Below, piece after piece: positions 5,774 to 10,793 of a stretch of DNA of 10,793 nt. Source of the stretch: Pseudomonadota bacterium (lineage in GTDB: Bacteria; Pseudomonadota; Gammaproteobacteria; Burkholderiales; Thiobacillaceae). The position numbers and the translations under genes are program-made. The first letter of the stretch is position 1; the number at the start of each line of letters is the position of its first letter. The notes beneath the pieces were generated by a model. That model made no database searches and had not been told where the DNA came from. It worked only from the letters and a program-made list of their open reading frames with translations. The stretch is from the NCBI GenBank assembly GCA_021821425.1, contig JAKACL010000079.1:1-10793 (forward strand), in the 5' to 3' direction.

Positions 5774-7219
5774 TCAGGAAAATGCCGCGCGCGCCATTTC
5801 GATCAGGAGGCTCACCACCAGGCGGACACTCAGATTGCCATGCAGGAATGCTTCGCGATATGCCGGCCAGGTCATTTCCCTGAAATATTCCCAGCTGCTC
5901 AGGTGCAGCCGCAGCTTGCGCTCGGCGTACTCGAACCCGCCCTGCGCCGACAGCTTCAGCCAGCCGATGCCGGCCGCGCGGTCCTGCGGTATGCCCAGCC
6001 CCTTGAGCTGCATCACACCGAGGTCATGCTGCGCCGTGGGCATGCCGCGCTCGGCCGCCAGCCGGGTCCAGGCCAGGCTTTTTTCCATGTCCCTGGGATA
6101 GCCTGCATAACCGTTGGCATACACGTCGCCCAGGCAGAATGCTCCGTATGCCTGACCGCGACGCGCGGCAATCCCGCACCAGCGCACCATCGCCGCCTCG
6201 TCCCGCGCGGCGCCATTGCTGCCCTGAACATGCTGGTCGATCAAATGCCGGTTCGCTTGCGGATTGCCCATCAACGCCGCGCGCATCATGTCCGCGCGCC
6301 CTGCCAGTATGTTGCCCATATCGAAATGGGTGCGCGCGCGCCAATAAAGCGCCTCATCCAGATTCGGGTTGCTCGCCAGGGCACGGCTGTAGAACTCGAG
6401 CGCGCGCGGATAAAACGATCGTCGATAGAACATGTGACCGATGCGCTGGTCGAGCCAGGGATCCTGCACCGTTTTGGCGATCGATTCATGGATGGCGACT
6501 TCCGTTCCGCCGTCGGCACGCATGATTTTCCAGCTGTCGGACAGCTGCTTCTCCGCTTCCAGTACTTTGACGTGATCAGGTGCCATGCCTTGCGTCCGGG
6601 CGTCGGCAATCACGTTGGCACGCACGCTGTCGTCGCTTGCGATGGCGGCGATGTAGCCGCGCCGCAAAGCCAGGCTGTGCGGCGCCTGCGCCACACCTTT
6701 GCGAAAAGCCTGCTCAACGCACGGTCCGTCGCGCGTGGCATCGCAAAGTGCGATCAATACCCGGTACGAAACCAGCGGTCGCGCCGTCAGCTTCATGCTG
6801 ACCTCGACATCCTCGCGCGCCTGTCGCATCAGGCTGCGGTAGTCCTGCCAGGCGCGGTCGGCGTTAACGCCCTGGTAAGCCACCGGGTCCGCGATCAGGT
6901 CCGCCTGCCCCCAGCGATACATTGCGCGCGCCATACGCGCTTCATAGCTGGCGGGCATTGCGCCCACCCAACGGTCATAGAGCGTCGCCAGGCCCGAATC
7001 CGTTTCGCGCATCAGCGCCCAGTAGAGCTGTATCAGCGGCCGCTCGGTCGCCGAGTCGACCTCGTACTGATGCTGGTAACGCGAAAAATACGCCTGCAGC
7101 GCCGCCACGTCCTGCCGCGCCGCCAGCGCCTGCACCTCCAGCGCATCGGGAATCGGCAAGGTCTGCGCGCCGACGGCGGCAGAAAACGACAGCATGACGC
7201 CAGCAATCCAGTTTCTCAT
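5774..7219 (-). CDS. secreted TPR/Sel1-repeat protein
   Basis: This 481-residue protein has a signal peptide (1-18, charged MR start, hydrophobic core, likely cleavage VGA-QT), so it should act in the periplasm or outer envelope. The N-terminal third (about 60-150) has helical repeats with a YDRWVGAMPASYEARMARA-like pattern that recalls DUF4034-type proteins. The middle includes a TPR-like unit near 260-295 (AL-FYSRAL-NP). Residues about 332-428 hold Sel1-like repeats (WTRLAAERGMPTAQHDLG, then GWLKLSAQGG). A final hydrophobic helix (463-476) could associate with the membrane. Such repeats usually bind peptides or proteins; the partner is unknown. AGGAGG (7228-7233) lies 8 bases before the ATG, a strong ribosome site. 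The gene is divergent from recJ and upstream of the ferredoxin-reductase gene with a 75-base gap. Confidence 0.85.
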   Translation of the reverse strand: MRNWIAGVMLSFSAAVGAQTLPIPDALEVQALAARQDVAALQAYFSRYQHQYEVDSATERPLIQLYWALMRETDSGLATLYDRWVGAMPASYEARMARAMYRWGQADLIADPVAYQGVNADRAWQDYRSLMRQAREDVEVSMKLTARPLVSYRVLIALCDATRDGPCVEQAFRKGVAQAPHSLALRRGYIAAIASDDSVRANVIADARTQGMAPDHVKVLEAEKQLSDSWKIMRADGGTEVAIHESIAKTVQDPWLDQRIGHMFYRRSFYPRALEFYSRALASNPNLDEALYWRARTHFDMGNILAGRADMMRAALMGNPQANRHLIDQHVQGSNGAARDEAAMVRWCGIAARRGQAYGAFCLGDVYANGYAGYPRDMEKSLAWTRLAAERGMPTAQHDLGVMQLKGLGIPQDRAAGIGWLKLSAQGGFEYAERKLRLHLSSWEYFREMTWPAYREAFLHGNLSVRLVVSLLIEMARAAFS

Positions 7220-7301
7220 GGGTGTCCCCTCCTGCCTTGCTTACGGCGCGCGCCGCCACAACTTGATGTCGGTCTGCCCGCAGGCTGGATACAATCGCCC
7301 C
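7220..7301. promoter_or_regulatory. divergent intergenic region between the Sel1-repeat gene and recJ
   Basis: These 82 bases must hold the start signals for both genes. Rightward, TACAAT (7290-7295) is a good -10 hexamer, but it lies so close to recJ that the expected start is the A of the recJ ATG. No -35 sits at normal spacing (TTGATG at 7263-7268 is 21 bases away). Leftward, I see the ribosome site of the Sel1 gene but no convincing promoter. A perfect 12-bp palindrome CGGCGCGCGCCG lies at 7244-7255; in DNA this GC-rich it may be chance. Confidence 0.4.
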
Positions 7302-8996
7302 ATGCCACGAATCACCACCCGCCCCTGTCCTGCCGACACCCGCGCCGCGCTGCAGCAGGGCGGCATCGATCCGACCTGGGCGCGCCTGTATGCCGCGCGC
7401 GGCGTCACCCACCCCGAGCAGGTTGCGCACCGCCTGCCGCAACTGCTGCCGCCGGCCGGCCTGCTGCACATCGAGCGCGCGGCCGCTTTGCTGGCCGATG
7501 CCATTGCGGCGAACCAGCGCCTGCTGATCATCGCCGACTACGACGCCGACGGCGCCACCGCCTGCGCGGTCGGCGTGCGCGGCTTGCGCATGCTCGGCGC
7601 GCGGGCCGATTTCATCGTGCCCAACCGGCTCGAGCACGGCTACGGTCTCAGCCCCGACATCGTCAAACTCGCCGCGGCGCGGCAGCCCGATCTGCTGGTC
7701 ACGGTCGACAACGGCATCGCAGCAGTCGAAGGTGTGGCCGCGGCCAATGCACTCGGCATACCGGTACTGGTCACCGACCACCACCTGCCGGGCGACGCGC
7801 TGCCGGACGCCGCCTGCATTGTCAACCCGAACCAGCCCGGCTGCGGCTTCGCGTCGAAAAACCTGGCGGGGGTGGGGGTGATGTTCTACGTGCTGCTGGC
7901 GCTGCGCGCCGAGTTGCGCGCACGTGGTGCGTATGCCGAACAGCAGGAACCGGATCTGCGCGCCTTGCTCGATCTGGTTGCGCTCGGCACCGTTGCCGAC
8001 GTGGTGAAGCTCGACGCCAACAACCGCACCCTGGTCGCGCAGGGGCTGGCGCGAATGCGCGCCGGCAAGGCCAGCGCCGGCATCAACGCGCTGTTTCGCG
8101 CCGCCGCGCGCGATCCTGCGCGCGCCACCGTGTTCGACCTCGGCTTCATGCTCGGCCCGCGGCTCAACGCCGCCGGCCGCCTCGACGACATGGCACTCGG
8201 CATCGAATGCCTGCTGGCCGACGATCCCATTCGCGCGCAGCAGCTGGCGCAGCAGCTTGACACGCTCAATCGCGCCCGGCGCGACGTCGAATCCGGCATG
8301 CTGGACGAAGCGCTCGCCATCCTCGCCCGCTTCAGCCCCACCGACAGCCATAGCCTCACCGCCTGGCAGCCCGGCTGGCACATCGGCGTCATCGGTATCC
8401 TCGCGTCAAGGCTGAAAGACACATTCCACCGCCCCACCATCGTGCTGGCCAACAGTGAGAAGGGGGAACTCAAAGGCTCCGGCCGCTCGATTCCCGGTCT
8501 GCACCTGCGCGACGCGCTCGACCTGGTCGACAAACGCCATCCCGGCCTGATTCTGAAATTTGGCGGTCACGCGATGGCGGCCGGACTCATCCTGCCAGCC
8601 GGCCGTCAGGATGAATTCAGCCAGGCCTTCGAGGCGGTCGTGCGCGAGCTGCTCGATCCGGCCGACCTGGAAGGCGTGATCGAAACCGACGGCGAACTCG
8701 ACCCTGCCGACCACAGCTACGCACTTGCCGAACAGTTCGACCATGCGGTGTGGGGACAAGGCTTCCCCGCCCCGCTGTTCACCGCCACCTTCGACGTGCT
8801 GGCGCAACGCGTGGTCGGCGACAAGCATCTGAAACTGAAGCTCGGGCGCGACGGCGCGGCATTCGAGGCCATGCGTTTCTTTCACCCCGACCCGCTGCCG
8901 GCACGCATCCACGCGGTCTACGCGCTGATGCCCAACGAATTCAAGGGCCAGCAAAGCCTGCAACTGAAACTCCAGCACTGGGAACCGGCCGACTGA
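7302..8996 (+). CDS. recJ: single-stranded-DNA-specific 5'-3' exonuclease RecJ
   Basis: This 564-residue protein is close in length to E. coli RecJ (577) and matches it throughout. RecJ degrades single-stranded DNA 5' to 3' in RecFOR recombination, mismatch repair and base-excision repair, using two metal ions in the DHH domain. Catalytic motifs are visible: DYDADG (79-84), TVDNG (134-138), DHHLPGD (159-165), LGPRLNAAGRLDD (284-296), and in the DHHA1 domain KGSGRS (391-396) and FGGHAMAAG (420-428). The C-terminal OB-like domain ends in NEFKGQQSLQL. The ATG at 7302 gives an N-terminus aligning with E. coli RecJ; upstream in-frame starts (7194, 7218, 7266) would add residues not seen in the family. 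No ribosome site precedes the ATG. It probably shares a transcript with the rhomboid gene 45 bases downstream. Confidence 0.97.
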   Translation: MPRITTRPCPADTRAALQQGGIDPTWARLYAARGVTHPEQVAHRLPQLLPPAGLLHIERAAALLADAIAANQRLLIIADYDADGATACAVGVRGLRMLGARADFIVPNRLEHGYGLSPDIVKLAAARQPDLLVTVDNGIAAVEGVAAANALGIPVLVTDHHLPGDALPDAACIVNPNQPGCGFASKNLAGVGVMFYVLLALRAELRARGAYAEQQEPDLRALLDLVALGTVADVVKLDANNRTLVAQGLARMRAGKASAGINALFRAAARDPARATVFDLGFMLGPRLNAAGRLDDMALGIECLLADDPIRAQQLAQQLDTLNRARRDVESGMLDEALAILARFSPTDSHSLTAWQPGWHIGVIGILASRLKDTFHRPTIVLANSEKGELKGSGRSIPGLHLRDALDLVDKRHPGLILKFGGHAMAAGLILPAGRQDEFSQAFEAVVRELLDPADLEGVIETDGELDPADHSYALAEQFDHAVWGQGFPAPLFTATFDVLAQRVVGDKHLKLKLGRDGAAFEAMRFFHPDPLPARIHAVYALMPNEFKGQQSLQLKLQHWEPAD

Positions 8997-9041
8997 TTGA
9001 CGCTTGCAACTTGCCGCCCGCCACTTGAAACTGCTGCCCTG

Positions 9042-9635
9042 ATGCCGCCGATCACCTACACGCTTATCCTGCTGAACATGCTGATCTATGCGCTCGGCAT
9101 GGCGACCGGGCCCGAGATCGTGCGAGTGTTCGGCCTGTGGCCGCCGGGGTCGGGCGGGGCGTTCAATATCTGGCAACTGGTGACTTACAGCTTCGTGCAC
9201 GGTTCGATCCCGCACCTGGCGATGAACATGTTTGCCATCTGGATGTTCGGTGCCGAACTGGAAAAACGCTGGGGAGACCTGCGCTACCTGTTGACCTATC
9301 TGTTCAGCGTGATTGTCGCGGCCATGACGCAAATCGCCGTCAGCGGCTATTTCCTGCATACGCCCGGCGCCGTGGTGGGCGCCTCGGGCGGCGTGTTCGG
9401 CCTGCTGCTGGCGTATGCGCTGTATTTTCCCAACCGGGTCGTCAGCATCGTTTTTCTGCCCTTCATCCGCATCCCCGCACGCACCTTCGTATTCGGCTAT
9501 GCCGCCATCGAGCTTTTTCTCGGCGTCACCAACACCGCGGCGGGCATCGCCCACTTCGCCCATCTGGGCGGGCTGTTCGGCGGCTGGCTCAGCGTGCAGT
9601 ATTTTCGCGGGCGTGGGGTGTTCGGCAGCCGCTGA
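9042..9635 (+). CDS. rhomboid family intramembrane serine protease
   Basis: This 197-residue protein has about six membrane helices and the rhomboid catalytic set: HxxxN in HLAMN (58-62, oxyanion Asn62), the GASG serine motif (113-116, nucleophile Ser115), and AHLGG (173-177, catalytic His174). A long loop with WQLVTYSFVHG (44-54) and FG-ELEKRWG (69-78) matches the L1-region WR-like motif of bacterial rhomboids. These enzymes cleave membrane-protein helices within or near the bilayer; the substrate is unknown. I start at the ATG at 9042 because it precedes the first membrane helix by only a few residues; the TTG at 8997 would add 15 residues with no family support. It follows recJ by 45 bases and is probably in its operon. 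It ends five bases before the convergent galE stop. Confidence 0.93.
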   Translation: MPPITYTLILLNMLIYALGMATGPEIVRVFGLWPPGSGGAFNIWQLVTYSFVHGSIPHLAMNMFAIWMFGAELEKRWGDLRYLLTYLFSVIVAAMTQIAVSGYFLHTPGAVVGASGGVFGLLLAYALYFPNRVVSIVFLPFIRIPARTFVFGYAAIELFLGVTNTAAGIAHFAHLGGLFGGWLSVQYFRGRGVFGSR

Positions 9636-9640
9636 GCCGT

Positions 9641-10651
9641 TCAGGCGTAGCCGTCCGGATTGCCCTGCTGCCAACGCCACGCATCGGCGCACATGCGTTC
9701 CAGATCGTGCATTGCGCGCCAGCCCAGGTCGCGCGCGGCGCGCGCGGGGTCGGCCCAGCATTGCGCCACGTCGCCCGCACGCCGCGCCACGATCCGGTAA
9801 GGTACCGGCCTGCCGCTGGCCGCTTCGAACGCGCGCACCATGTCGAGCACGCTCACACCGCGTCCGGTGCCCAGATTCCAGGTCTGCACCCCGTCCATCC
9901 CATGGAGTTTGTTCAGCGCCGCGACATGGCCGCGCGCCAGGTCGACCACATGAATGTAATCGCGCACGCCGGTGCCGTCGGGCGTCGGGTAGTCCCCGCC
10001 GAACACGTTGAGGTGCGGACGGCGACCCACCGCCACCTGCGCCACATACGGCATCAGGTTATTGGGAATGCCGCGCGGGTCTTCGCCGATCAGGCCCGAC
10101 TCGTGCGCGCCGACCGGGTTGAAATAGCGCAGCAGCGCAATGTTCCAGGCCGCATCCGCACGCGCCATGTCGCGCAGCATCTGCTCGATGAAGAGCTTGG
10201 ACCAGCCGTAGGGATTGGTCGCCGACAGCGGGAAATCCTCGGTGATCGGCACCATTGCCGGATCGCCGTACACGGTGGCCGACGACGAGAACACCACCGA
10301 CTTCACGCCGGCCGCCGTCATTTCCTCGAACAGCGCGATGCTGCCGCCGATGTTGTTGTCGTAATACAGCAGCGGGTTTTCCACCGACTCGCCGACGGCC
10401 TTGAGGCCGGCAAAATGCACCACCGCGTCGATCGCATGCGCCGCAAACAGTGCGCGCAGCGCAGCGCGATCGCGAATGTCGCCCTCCACGAAATCCACCA
10501 CCCGGCCCGTAATCTGGGCCACCCGCTCGAGCGACTTCACGCTGCTGTTCGACAGGTTATCGAACACCACCACCGCGTGCCCCGCCGCCAGGCATTCCAC
10601 CGCCGCGTGCGACCCGATATAGCCGGCTCCGCCGGTCAACAGAACTTTCAA
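9641..10651 (-). CDS. galE: UDP-glucose 4-epimerase GalE
   Basis: This 336-residue protein of the extended short-chain dehydrogenase family interconverts UDP-glucose and UDP-galactose using bound NAD, supplying galactosyl units for polysaccharide or LPS. It has the NAD-binding GGAGYIGSH (7-15), the DNLSNS segment (31-36), the catalytic Ser124 in SSSATVYGD and the YxxxK pair Tyr148/Lys152. The RYFNPVGAH (175-183) and [14 protein letters not shown] (216-229) substrate-binding stretches are typical, and the length matches E. coli GalE (338). The start codon is TTG at 10651, supported by a GGAGG ribosome site (10660-10664) 8 bases upstream and by the standard [14 protein letters not shown]-terminus. 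It lies 50 bases after the probable fucose-synthase gene, so both likely belong to a nucleotide-sugar operon. Confidence 0.96.
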   Translation of the reverse strand: MKVLLTGGAGYIGSHAAVECLAAGHAVVVFDNLSNSSVKSLERVAQITGRVVDFVEGDIRDRAALRALFAAHAIDAVVHFAGLKAVGESVENPLLYYDNNIGGSIALFEEMTAAGVKSVVFSSSATVYGDPAMVPITEDFPLSATNPYGWSKLFIEQMLRDMARADAAWNIALLRYFNPVGAHESGLIGEDPRGIPNNLMPYVAQVAVGRRPHLNVFGGDYPTPDGTGVRDYIHVVDLARGHVAALNKLHGMDGVQTWNLGTGRGVSVLDMVRAFEAASGRPVPYRIVARRAGDVAQCWADPARAARDLGWRAMHDLERMCADAWRWQQGNPDGYA

Positions 10652-10701
10652 TTCCGCCCCCTCCCTTTGGTTTCAACGCTCAAGCATGTAACTGTGACAT
10701 G

Positions 10702-10793
10702 TCAGCTGTTTCTGCTCATGAAATCCGCATACGCCGCAGCCAGCCCGCTTCGCATGTCGGTCTGCGCCTTCCACCCCATCGCATTCAGACGCC
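10702..10793 (-). CDS. C-terminal end of probable GDP-L-fucose synthase (partial)
   Basis: The minus strand at the right edge is open and ends at a TGA (10702-10704), encoding a 29-residue C-terminus that begins RLNAMGWKAQTD and ends ADFMSRNS. RL-x-x-x-GWK, then a short helix with GLAAAYADF, is the usual end of GDP-L-fucose synthase (Fcl/WcaG), an NADPH-dependent epimerase/reductase making GDP-L-fucose for surface polysaccharides. A related nucleotide-sugar epimerase would look similar over so short a stretch. It sits 50 bases upstream of galE on the same strand. Confidence 0.65.
   Translation of the reverse strand, partial: RLNAMGWKAQTDMRSGLAAAYADFMSRNS

Noticed and set aside
5749..5777. 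Possible promoter for the ferredoxin-reductase (CATAAT with CTGAAC 17 bases upstream)
   Set aside because: The -10 is good but the -35 matches the consensus at only three positions, so it is mentioned under the gene but not called.
5840..8260. Plus-strand open frame of 806 codons
   Set aside because: It runs opposite the Sel1-repeat gene and then across recJ in the wrong frame. The translation is low-complexity Arg/Ala/His and matches nothing, whereas both real genes have clear family motifs.
8406..9761. Minus-strand open frame of 451 codons opposite recJ and the rhomboid gene
   Set aside because: It overlaps two genes with intact catalytic motifs and crosses the galE end; the composition is that of an antisense frame.

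Overview
The window looks like chromosome from a GC-rich betaproteobacterium. The left edge is the 5' end of a 16S rRNA gene (minus strand) whose first ~115 bases, leader and boxA are of betaproteobacterial type. A Thiobacillus-like or other Nitrosomonadales host is my guess from memory of 16S and protein style, not a database result. The genes are mostly housekeeping or conserved accessory genes. I see no insertion sequence, phage, CRISPR array or integron.

Layout. (1) Positions 1-521, leftward: promoter, initiator tRNA-fMet, a second strong promoter, the rrn leader with boxA, and the start of 16S rRNA. (2) Positions 522-740: non-coding, with a 17-bp palindrome. (3) Positions 741-3806, rightward: an iron-type alcohol dehydrogenase with an altered metal site; an overlapping pair encoding a LemA protein and a GIDE/BAM-type membrane protein with an EF-hand; and a small, very acidic protein with its own likely promoter. 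(4) Positions 3818-7219, leftward: a secreted TPR/Sel1 repeat protein, a ferredoxin reductase with an N-terminal helix-turn-helix-like segment, and a directly abutting small membrane protein with an HExxH motif. (5) Positions 7302-9635, rightward and divergent: recJ and a rhomboid protease. (6) Positions 9641-10793, leftward: galE and the C-terminal end of a probable GDP-L-fucose synthase, the edge of a nucleotide-sugar/polysaccharide cluster.

Functional links. The fucose synthase and GalE fragments suggest surface-polysaccharide precursor synthesis. LemA and the GIDE protein share a stop/start overlap and probably act together at the membrane. The reductase and the HExxH protein abut with no gap and are probably translationally coupled. 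The most unusual items are the HTH-like/[2Fe-2S]/flavin reductase fusion with its HExxH partner, and the LemA/GIDE-EF-hand pair. Neither can be called a new system from sequence alone.
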